Source: an uncultured Psychrobacter sp. (lineage in GTDB: Bacteria; Pseudomonadota; Gammaproteobacteria; Pseudomonadales; Moraxellaceae). Taken from it: a stretch of 64,000 nt of DNA. The notes under the pieces were generated by a model. That model had not been told where the DNA came from. It did no database searches and saw nothing but the letters and a program-made list of their open reading frames with translations. Within the stretch, counting starts at the first letter, position 1. Each line of letters opens with the position of its first letter. The DNA lies in NCBI RefSeq assembly GCF_947488565.1, contig NZ_CANKZC010000006.1, positions 62,001 through 126,000 of the forward strand. Direction: 5' to 3'. Position numbers and translations under genes: made by a program. Shown piece by piece: positions 56,863 to 64,000 of this stretch.

Positions 56863-57351
56863 CTATTTAGCAATGGCTTTAAAGTGAGCCACCTGGTTTG
56901 CATTGCGAATGGTTAAGATAGGTACATTGTTCGCGTTATTGTTGATGCTGTACTTGCCTTGTACTGTTGCAAGTGTCGCTGTATCAAAGCTTGCTTGTGG
57001 CTCAGGGCATGCCATCATAGTAGATAAGACATTACCTAGGACAACGTTACCATCTACCACACTATAGTCAGAACCCATGTTGTTACAAGTGTTGACAAAA
57101 GTGACACGGTCATTACCCTCGTTTTCAAAAAACTTTAAGGTCAAAGGTTTAGACGGATCAAAGAATAGCTGAGTGACTTTTTCACCATTGCTACGTTTGG
57201 CATCAACGAGTTGCCAATCATGTGCTTGTAGCGCATTAGTAGTAATTGGTTGAGTGACTGGTGCAGTGACGCTAGGGGTTGTCTGGCAACCAGCAGCAAG
57301 TGTACCTACTGTAAGCGTTGCCGCCATCATTACTTTTGTCATACTGTTCAT
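56863..57351 (-). CDS. META domain lipoprotein (HslJ-like)
   Basis: The 162-residue lipoprotein (LAAGC, Cys22) has a Thr/Pro-rich linker and a META domain: WQLVDAKRSNGEKVTQ, LTLKFFENEGNDRVTFVNTC, GSDYSVVDGNVVLGNVLST, MMACPEPQ. HslJ-type META proteins are linked to heat and stress resistance in the outer membrane. Single gene with its own terminator. Confidence 0.88.
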   Translation of the reverse strand: MNSMTKVMMAATLTVGTLAAGCQTTPSVTAPVTQPITTNALQAHDWQLVDAKRSNGEKVTQLFFDPSKPLTLKFFENEGNDRVTFVNTCNNMGSDYSVVDGNVVLGNVLSTMMACPEPQASFDTATLATVQGKYSINNNANNVPILTIRNANQVAHFKAIAK

Positions 57352-57769
57352 AGAAACTCCTATAATAGATAAATTTAAACCTTTGTATAATCAATATATT
57401 TTTATTGGTTATTTGAGGCTAGCACTTTTGTAATAGCTCTTATTTAATTTGCTAGATAGATGCGCTAAACATCAATACTATTATGCACGACGAGCAGATT
57501 ATTGTCATGAAAGATTACGTACACCCTTACCTTTATATTTGTTTCACTGTATAGCTATTTTGCTAATACACCTTGTCAAAATATACACTACCTGCTAACT
57601 GCTGATTTAGTCTTAATTATTCTAAATCAGTACTCGCTTGGCATTTTATATAAAGCTGTCAAGTATTTACCAGTGAAAGACCGTGACCGCTAGCGTCTAT
57701 GGTAAGGCCGTTAACCATGTATTTATGCTATAATGTCCCTACTTTCATTCTATAACTATAAGTACGACA
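57352..57769. other. Intergenic region with probable map promoter
   Basis: A TGCTATAAT extended -10 (57726-57734), located 36 bases before the map start codon, is the likely promoter; no good -35 is needed in such cases. The rest of the 418-base gap shows no RNA gene or repeat. Confidence 0.45.
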
Positions 57770-58564
57770 ATGATGACTAAAAAATCCCTTATCCAGTCCC
57801 CTGAAGCCATAGAAAAAATGCGTGTCGCCGGTAAGCTTGCCAGCGACGTACTTGTAATGCTTGATGAGCACGTGAGAGTCGGTATCAGTACCGAAGCGCT
57901 CAATCAAATAGCTCATGACTACATTGTTAACGAGCAGCAAGCTATCCCAGCACCGCTTAACTATAATGGCTTCCCAAAATCAATCTGTACTTCAGTGAAT
58001 CATGTGGTGTGCCACGGTATCCCAACCGAAAACAAACTGCTCAAGGACGGCGACATTATTAATATCGATGTGACTGTCATTAAAGATGGCTACTATGGCG
58101 ATACCTCAAAAATGTGGATCGTCGGTAATGGCTCCATCATGGCGCAGCGTATCTGTAAAGTGGCGCAAGACGCGCTTTATGCAGGCATGAGTGTCGTCAA
58201 AGATGGCGCGCGCTTGGGTGATGTTGGTGCCGCTATTCAAGAAGTGGTCGAGCCTGAACGCTTTAGTATCGTGCGTGAGTTCTGTGGTCACGGTATCAGT
58301 AATGAGTTTCACCATGAGCCACAAGTCATGCATTATGGCAAAAAAGGCACAGGCTTTGAGCTTAAAACTGGCATGACCTTTACTATCGAACCCATGATCA
58401 ACCAAGGCACGTGGCAGACCAAGATCCTACCGGATGAGTGGACGGCGATTACTAAAGATCGTAAGCTGTCTGCGCAGTGGGAGCATACCATGGTCGTGAC
58501 TGATAATGGCTGTGAAGTCTTTACCACGCGTCCTGAAGAAGATTTGAGCTTTTTGACCCAATAA
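57770..58564 (+). CDS. map: Methionine aminopeptidase type I
   Basis: MetAP removes the initiator methionine from nascent proteins. The 264-residue protein has the ligands His82 (SVNHVVCHGIP), Asp100 (NIDVTV), Asp111 (YYGDTS), then a His in FCGHGIS, a Glu in FTIEPM and a Glu in QWEHTMVV, matching E. coli positions shifted by three. Length is the standard type Ia size. The ribosome-binding site is weak; the start is a double ATG and either may be used. It is followed by a terminator and then glnD. Confidence 0.96.
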   Translation: MMTKKSLIQSPEAIEKMRVAGKLASDVLVMLDEHVRVGISTEALNQIAHDYIVNEQQAIPAPLNYNGFPKSICTSVNHVVCHGIPTENKLLKDGDIINIDVTVIKDGYYGDTSKMWIVGNGSIMAQRICKVAQDALYAGMSVVKDGARLGDVGAAIQEVVEPERFSIVREFCGHGISNEFHHEPQVMHYGKKGTGFELKTGMTFTIEPMINQGTWQTKILPDEWTAITKDRKLSAQWEHTMVVTDNGCEVFTTRPEEDLSFLTQ

Positions 58565-58573
58565 TATAAATCA

Positions 58574-58598
58574 AGATCGCTTAGGCGGTCTTTTTTTT
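58574..58598 (+). terminator. Terminator of map
   Basis: AGATCGC (58574-58580) pairs with GCGGTCT (58585-58591) with one G-U pair around TTAG, followed by eight T. Confidence 0.82.
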
Positions 58599-58742
58599 GC
58601 GCTATTATTATTGGCTTTAGGCTATTATTATGAGTCGGTAGATACGCGTTAAGTATTATGTTGACTGCTTTTAGCTTTATACGTTTAATTGCTTTGTGCT
58701 TTTAACAATCTCTATTTTTAAATTATTGTTTGGATAACGTTC

Positions 58743-61478
58743 ATGTTCTCATTCGATGCTGCCTCTATCAACCTAACTCCGCTGCCGCCCTTCCCTGCAT
58801 CAGACAGTATGTCGTTGGCGTCATCTGATACAGAGAAGTCTCTACTTGGTATACCCAAATGGTTAACGCAGATCAATAACGATATCAGCCGCGCTCTTGA
58901 ACGTGGAGCGAATATTCGTCAACTAGTTGGCGCTCGTAGCGATGCCATTGATGATTTGCTGATTGTATTGTTTACATGGTTTGAGTTAGACAAGACAGAT
59001 TTGGCATTATTTGCAACTGGCGGCTATGGACGCGGCGAGCTGTCTTTGTATTCAGATATCGATATTTTATTGCTAGCACCTGATAAGTTACAGACTGATG
59101 TTAGCAGTAAAATTGATAGACTGGTGGCGATGTTATGGGATATTGGTCTTGAGCCTGCGCTATCGGTACGTAGTGTCGATGACTGCTTGGAAGCGGCCAC
59201 GGATCATACGGTTGCCAGTACGTTACTAGAGGCTCGATTGTTAATCGGTAATGAAGCGCTACAGAGCATTCCTGTCGATGTTGTGAACAAATTATGGTCA
59301 CAAAAAGATTTTTATGAAGTAAAAATCAGTGAGGCTAAGGCGCGTTATATTCGGCATAACGCCACCGAGTATAATCTTGAGCCTAATATCAAAACCGCGC
59401 CTGGCGGACTACGCGATATTCATATCGTCGGCTGGGTGACCAAGCGCTACTTTCGAGTCAGCAAACTCTATGATTTGGTACAACAAGGCTTTGTGACCGA
59501 AAAAGAGTTCGATGAGCTAAGCTTTGCTGAAAGTTACTTATGGCAGATACGGCATTATTTACATGAGCTGACAGGTCGTAACGAAAACAAGCTGCTGTTT
59601 GACTATCAGCGCGATATCGCGCAGCGGATGGGTTATGAGTCGCAGCCAGATGATCAGCCTAACGCCGCGGTTGAACGCTTTATGCGCGACTACTATCGCT
59701 GTGCAATGCAAATATCAACGCTGTCTGAGATGCTTATCAATCATTACTATGAGACCATCATAGAGCCGCATCTGCCGGATGAAGAGCAGCCGACTAAGCG
59801 TCCATTGAACGCGCTGTTTAATCAGGTTGGCGAGCAGATTGCCGTCTCCCATCATCGTGTGTTTTCTCAGCATCCTGAAGCGATTTTAGAGATGTTTTTA
59901 CTTATGGGACAATACGGGATAAAGAGCATCCGAACCCGAACTCTGCGCGCACTAAAAATTGCCGCGCGCGGTATCGACCAGACTTACCGTGACAATCCTG
60001 AACATCAAGCGTTGTTTTTAGAAAATATCAAAGAGCAAAATTATTTGTTCCATCGGTTGCGTGCGATGAATCGCTATGGGGTACTGGGTAACTATATTCC
60101 TGCCTTTGCGCAAGTGACCGGTCTTATGCAGTATGACTTATTTCATCGTTATACAGTCGATGCGCACACGCTATTTTTGATTCGAATTTTACACCGCTTT
60201 ACCGACGCGCGTTTTTATGAAGACTTTCCGTTGGTTAGTGCTATCTTTCAGCGCATTGAGCGTAAAGAGATTTTGGTATTGGCAGCGATGTTCCATGATA
60301 TTGCCAAAGGTCGCGGCGGCAATCACAGTCAACTTGGAGAGACTGAGTCGATTGAGTTTTGTTTGGCACATGGTATGAGTAAAGCCGATGCTCATCTGGT
60401 AGGTTGGCTCACACGCTATCATTTATTGATGTCTATGACTGCACAAAAAAAGGACATATCAGACCCGGAAGTGGTGACTATCTTTGCTGATTTGGTCGGT
60501 AATGTCACTCATCTTAATCATTTGTATGTATTGACAGTGGCAGATATGAACGCTACCAATCCGCAGCTTTGGAACAGCTGGCGGGCGACTTTGATGAAAC
60601 AACTATACTCACAGACGCGGCGCATCTTACGTGCTGATATCGACGCACCCACCAACCGTCAAGATATGATTCGTGCAACGCGTAAGCAAGCGCTAACGAT
60701 GCTTGATAATGCCAACAATCAGCATATGAATCGTGATGAGGTGCTTAGGTTATGGGATGAGTTGGGTGATGAATACTTTTTACGTGAGATTGCAGAAGAC
60801 ATCTTATGGCATACTGAAGCCATCTTAAACCATCCCCCTATCGGCTATGCGTCTAATGCTGATAGTATGCCACTAGTTGTATTACGTGAGCATCGAGAGT
60901 TGGCGCTAGATGCTGTACAAGTCTTTGTATATACCCAAGATCAGGCCAACTTATTTGCGGTCACCATGGCAGTATTTGATCAGATGAGCCTTGATGTACT
61001 GGACGCACGAATCATTACCGCGACCCGTGACTTTGCTTTAGACTCTTATGTGCTACTTGATCGTAGCGGTACATTACTAAAAGATGAGGACAGTCAACAA
61101 GAGCTAAAGCAGCGTTTAGTAGATGCTTTTAAAAACCCTACAACACCCAAACTTGCGCAAAAACGTATCCCGCGCCAGCTTAGACATTTCGATGTACCGA
61201 CTATTATTGATTTTGAGTTTAATGAGGCTTCAGGTCAACATGTCATGAGCTTACAGACACTTGATCAGCCAGGGTTACTGGCACGAGTGGGACAGGTATT
61301 TTTGCAGCAAGGAATTGAAGTACATGCGGCTCGTATTACGACCTTAGGTGAGCGCGCAGAAGACATGTTTTATCTCAGTGATCAAAACGATGCGCCATTA
61401 TCTATAGACAAACTTGATACGTTAAAAGCGGCTTTGATTGCTAGTATTAGCGTCCTACCAGATAGCAGTCACGTTTAG
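58743..61478 (+). CDS. glnD: PII uridylyltransferase / uridylyl-removing enzyme
   Basis: GlnD uridylylates and deuridylylates the PII proteins in response to glutamine and so controls nitrogen metabolism. The 911-residue protein has the nucleotidyltransferase motif GGYGRGELSLYSDIDILLL (Gly93, Asp105, Asp107), the HD domain (AAMFHDIAKGRGGNHSQLG) for deuridylylation, and two C-terminal ACT domains that sense glutamine (VFVYTQDQANLFAVTMAVFD; LQTLDQPGLLARVGQVFLQQ). Length is standard (about 890). map and glnD are neighbours in many proteobacteria. Confidence 0.97.
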   Translation: MFSFDAASINLTPLPPFPASDSMSLASSDTEKSLLGIPKWLTQINNDISRALERGANIRQLVGARSDAIDDLLIVLFTWFELDKTDLALFATGGYGRGELSLYSDIDILLLAPDKLQTDVSSKIDRLVAMLWDIGLEPALSVRSVDDCLEAATDHTVASTLLEARLLIGNEALQSIPVDVVNKLWSQKDFYEVKISEAKARYIRHNATEYNLEPNIKTAPGGLRDIHIVGWVTKRYFRVSKLYDLVQQGFVTEKEFDELSFAESYLWQIRHYLHELTGRNENKLLFDYQRDIAQRMGYESQPDDQPNAAVERFMRDYYRCAMQISTLSEMLINHYYETIIEPHLPDEEQPTKRPLNALFNQVGEQIAVSHHRVFSQHPEAILEMFLLMGQYGIKSIRTRTLRALKIAARGIDQTYRDNPEHQALFLENIKEQNYLFHRLRAMNRYGVLGNYIPAFAQVTGLMQYDLFHRYTVDAHTLFLIRILHRFTDARFYEDFPLVSAIFQRIERKEILVLAAMFHDIAKGRGGNHSQLGETESIEFCLAHGMSKADAHLVGWLTRYHLLMSMTAQKKDISDPEVVTIFADLVGNVTHLNHLYVLTVADMNATNPQLWNSWRATLMKQLYSQTRRILRADIDAPTNRQDMIRATRKQALTMLDNANNQHMNRDEVLRLWDELGDEYFLREIAEDILWHTEAILNHPPIGYASNADSMPLVVLREHRELALDAVQVFVYTQDQANLFAVTMAVFDQMSLDVLDARIITATRDFALDSYVLLDRSGTLLKDEDSQQELKQRLVDAFKNPTTPKLAQKRIPRQLRHFDVPTIIDFEFNEASGQHVMSLQTLDQPGLLARVGQVFLQQGIEVHAARITTLGERAEDMFYLSDQNDAPLSIDKLDTLKAALIASISVLPDSSHV

Positions 61479-61537
61479 CCTAGCGTGACTGCTATTAACC
61501 GATTTAAATGCTAAGGTTCTAATTAAATAGCATGGTT

Positions 61538-62248
61538 CTAAGACATATCAATCAGGCTTTTATAAATCATTTTGTCAGCATAAGGAGATAGTGCTTCGTC
61601 GGCAAGCTCTGGTGGCAATACTTCTGCTTCTATCTGATATTGTCCCAATATCAAACGTCCAGCTTCGACTTCTTTTTGTAGCAGACGTTGCAAGCTAGCC
61701 AGTTTTAGATGGGACTTGTAACGCTCATGAATCGTTTGTAAGGAGATAGGCGCACTAGCATGAATAGCAGGTAAAATAATATCTGATGCCAGTATATACA
61801 TCTCATTTAACGCCTGTTCTCGTACAAGGTCTACACTATCAATTCGATTTTGCAAACGATTTGCCAAACGTCCTTTAGAGGATAATATAATGGCAAATAA
61901 GGCTGTCTGCACACCAAATACCGTCATATATGTCCATAAGTATAGCTCTACGTTTAGTAGATTACTAAGTAGCATAAGAATAACAGCTACAATGAAGTAA
62001 CTGACCAGTTGCCATAAAAGCCACATAATCAGACTATTATCTCCAAACCAAAACATCCAGCGCTCTTTTAGGGCGACAAGGCTTTGACGTGCCTCCCACC
62101 ACTGCTGCTCACATTGTTTTAACTGTTCACAAAAACTGGTTTTTTGTAAGCTGACATCATCGCCAATGTTTTTAACATCGTTGATATTGTCATTGAGAGT
62201 GTCGTCATCAAGATGGTTAGCTCTGGAAGCTTTAAGCATATCAATCAT
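61538..62248 (-). CDS. Membrane protein of unknown function
   Basis: The 236-residue protein has an acidic N-terminus (Asp/Asn-rich, about 60 residues), two or three membrane segments (about residues 72-120, LIMWLLWQLVSYFIVAVILM), and a soluble C-terminal part with a possible winged-helix-like pattern (SLQTIHERYKSHLKLASLQR and LLQKEVEAGRLILGQYQI). Alternative start Met4 (62239). I do not recognise a family. It is convergent with glnD. Confidence 0.72.
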   Translation of the reverse strand: MIDMLKASRANHLDDDTLNDNINDVKNIGDDVSLQKTSFCEQLKQCEQQWWEARQSLVALKERWMFWFGDNSLIMWLLWQLVSYFIVAVILMLLSNLLNVELYLWTYMTVFGVQTALFAIILSSKGRLANRLQNRIDSVDLVREQALNEMYILASDIILPAIHASAPISLQTIHERYKSHLKLASLQRLLQKEVEAGRLILGQYQIEAEVLPPELADEALSPYADKMIYKSLIDMS

Positions 62249-62487
62249 CCTAACAGTGACTTACCATAAGCTACGATAAGCACTGTATCTATTGTTATTA
62301 TTTATAAGCTATGAGTGATAAAACCAACAGCTAAGTCATTGAACGCCTTCACAAATATATGCTCAGACAATGACAGTAAATGTAAGGTAAGAAGGAAAAG
62401 ACAAAAAATAAGAGAAGTGCTACACTGTTTGAATGTAATTTTTCTTTATAATTTTATTATCAATGGCCTATTATAGTTACCTAACAT

Positions 62488-63744
62488 ATGAATAACAACT
62501 TAATGCGTTTACATCCATATCCGTTTGCCAAAATGGCAACCCTTCTAAATAACAGCACTCCAGCCACTGCCTATACAGAGATTAAGCTTGGCATTGGTGA
62601 GCCAAAACACAAGCCACCGACATTTGTACTGGACGTACTACAAGAAAACTTAGACAAACTATGTCGATATCCAACCACTAGCGGCAGCTTTGAGCTGCGT
62701 CAGACCATTGCTCATTGGCTTGAGAAGCGGTTTTTTTTGCATCATGTTGACGCCAATACCGAAGTACTGCCGGTCATGGGCACACGTGAAGCGATTTTTA
62801 GTTTTGTACAAGCGGTAGTGAATCATAATGACAATACTACTCATCAAGCTATAGACAATGCAGATGACAAGCCCTGTGATCCTATCGTCGTCATGCCCAA
62901 CCCTTTTTATCAAATTTATGAAGGCGCTGCGATAATCGCTCAAGCAACGCCATACTTTGTACCTTGCGTATTAGGCAATGACTTTAAAGGCAATTACCGC
63001 GCCGTACCGAAAGCTGTTTGGCAACAAACGCAGCTGTTATTTATCTGTAGTCCAAATAATCCGACTGGATCAGTGATGACCATGGAGGACTGGGAGTTTC
63101 TCATCCGCCTATCAGATCAATATAACTTTATTATTGCCAGCGACGAATGCTATAGCGAATTATATTTTGATAAAGCCCCTATTGGTCTGCTGCAAGCCTG
63201 CGCCGAACTTGGTCGCAATGATTTTAAAAACTGCGTCGTATTTCATTCATTATCGAAGCGCTCAAACCTCCCCGGTCTGCGCTCAGGGTTTATCGCAGGC
63301 GATGAGACTATTTTAAAACCTTATTTACAATATCGCACCTATCAAGGCTGTGCGATGCCTATACCGCATCAGTTGGCATCGATTGCCGCTTGGCAAGATG
63401 AGAAGCATGTGGCGCACAATCGGGCGCTATATCAAGAAAAGTTTGCCCTATGGATGACAGAGTTAGGCGAGCTACTAGACTTACGCATGCCTGAGGCTGG
63501 ATTTTATTTTTGGATAAAAGTTCCTGAGCTGTTTGATGGTGATGATGAAGTCTTTGTCAAAGCACTGTACGAACAAGCCCATATTCACGCACTGGCTGGG
63601 CGATACTTGTCACGTGAAGTTGATGGTGAAAACCCTGGTCAAGGCTATGTCCGTATCGCTCTGGTGGCTAGTGTTGACGAGAGCCGCGAGGCCATTGAGC
63701 GTATTCGCAAGTTGTTAACGGCGCAAGCCAAACTGGTGAGTTAA
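62488..63744 (+). CDS. dapC: Succinyldiaminopimelate transaminase
   Basis: DapC transaminates succinyl-amino-ketopimelate in lysine and peptidoglycan precursor synthesis. The 418-residue class I aminotransferase shows LGIGEPKHKPPTFVLD at the N-terminus, GTREAIFSFVQA, PNPFYQIYEGAAI, CSPNNPTGSVM, SDECYSELYFDKAPIGLL and the PLP-binding Lys257 in SLSKRSNLPGLRSGF. The NPFYQIYEGAA segment is typical of the DapC branch. A 20-residue insert (NHNDNTTHQAIDNADDKP) near residue 112 is unusual. glnD-dapC proximity is common in related bacteria. Confidence 0.94.
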   Translation: MNNNLMRLHPYPFAKMATLLNNSTPATAYTEIKLGIGEPKHKPPTFVLDVLQENLDKLCRYPTTSGSFELRQTIAHWLEKRFFLHHVDANTEVLPVMGTREAIFSFVQAVVNHNDNTTHQAIDNADDKPCDPIVVMPNPFYQIYEGAAIIAQATPYFVPCVLGNDFKGNYRAVPKAVWQQTQLLFICSPNNPTGSVMTMEDWEFLIRLSDQYNFIIASDECYSELYFDKAPIGLLQACAELGRNDFKNCVVFHSLSKRSNLPGLRSGFIAGDETILKPYLQYRTYQGCAMPIPHQLASIAAWQDEKHVAHNRALYQEKFALWMTELGELLDLRMPEAGFYFWIKVPELFDGDDEVFVKALYEQAHIHALAGRYLSREVDGENPGQGYVRIALVASVDESREAIERIRKLLTAQAKLVS

Positions 63745-63962
63745 CGGTTGATGCGCTAAGTATAAAAAGGTGAAACGCTAAAATTTTAAGCTATATATCC
63801 TTATTAACAACAATGTTATGAATGGCAAGATAGTGCTATAGTAAGACAATATCGTTTTACTATAGTCGCCTACGCAGAGTGGCATTTTTTATGGCTTTGA
63901 CTTAAGCATTGAATTTGCAATGAGAAACTGCTTTTGTTGGCGACGCTATCAAGGATGATGCC

Positions 63963-64000
63963 ATGCCCCATCTTGATTTTACCCAGCCTCCATTTGATGT
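63963..64000 (+). CDS. Start of a further gene (cut off by window end)
   Basis: An AAGGATG ribosome-binding site precedes an ATG at 63963, encoding MPHLDFTQPPFDV before the right edge. Too little remains to identify it. The start of a regulator or an enzyme would both fit. Confidence 0.55.
   Translation, partial: MPHLDFTQPPFD

Overview
The window is chromosomal DNA of a gammaproteobacterium of the Moraxellaceae, most likely Psychrobacter. This rests on the trpF-trpB-trpA-accD-folC-SPOR gene order, the gatC-gatA-x-gatB cluster, the mreB-mreC edge, the protein sequences and the moderate-to-low GC content. It is inference from content; no database search was possible.

Layout. 1-6.5 kb: cell shape (mreC partial, mreB) diverging from the Glu/Asp-tRNA amidotransferase genes. 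6.6-16.5 kb: a tRNA-Pro(GGG) gene carrying an integrated accessory element. The element is bounded by a 21-bp direct repeat of the tRNA 3' end (6667-6687 and 14961-14981). It holds a P4-type tyrosine integrase, an AlpA-like regulator, a KilA-N protein, several tightly overlapping small ORFs, a DUF3987-type primase/helicase-like ATPase and about 1.4 kb of repeat-rich non-coding DNA. It has no capsid or conjugation genes and looks like a phage-satellite-type integrative element. A short second module that shares a roughly 98-bp leader with the element lies just outside attR. 16.5-23.3 kb: a YdhR-like protein, DUF1853, a probable outer-membrane barrel, a large lipoprotein, DUF2726 and a LysM/SPOR protein. 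23.4-29.4 kb: the minus-strand folC, accD and trp run. 29.5-41.4 kb: photolyase, DUF4230, proS, queF, an ABC-2 exporter, cytochrome c5, tRNA-Arg(CCG), a 27-codon membrane peptide gene, a sirtuin and an adenine/adenosine deaminase. 41.4-48 kb: lemA with two TPM-domain genes, an alanine/glycine:cation symporter and two tandem fasciclin lipoproteins. 48.7-52.5 kb: metH. 52.7-54.1 kb: an AT-rich RnlA/RnlB toxin-antitoxin pair. 54.7-64 kb: methyltransferase, DUF2256, TolB-like and META-domain genes, then map, glnD, a membrane protein, dapC and the first bases of another gene.

The most unusual material is in the element. Four copies of TGTTGGTAT run up to the integrase ribosome-binding site, with two more copies near attR. 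G-tract motifs (TAGGGGGGTAG) cluster in front of alpA. Two separate repeat families follow the primase/helicase gene: AACTTTAGC repeats (about 13.5-13.7 kb) and TTTTCGGACA repeats (about 14.07-14.53 kb). Together they suggest a compact self-regulated replicon. The RnlA/RnlB pair is a second accessory, probably anti-phage, locus. Most of the rest is conserved housekeeping sequence.
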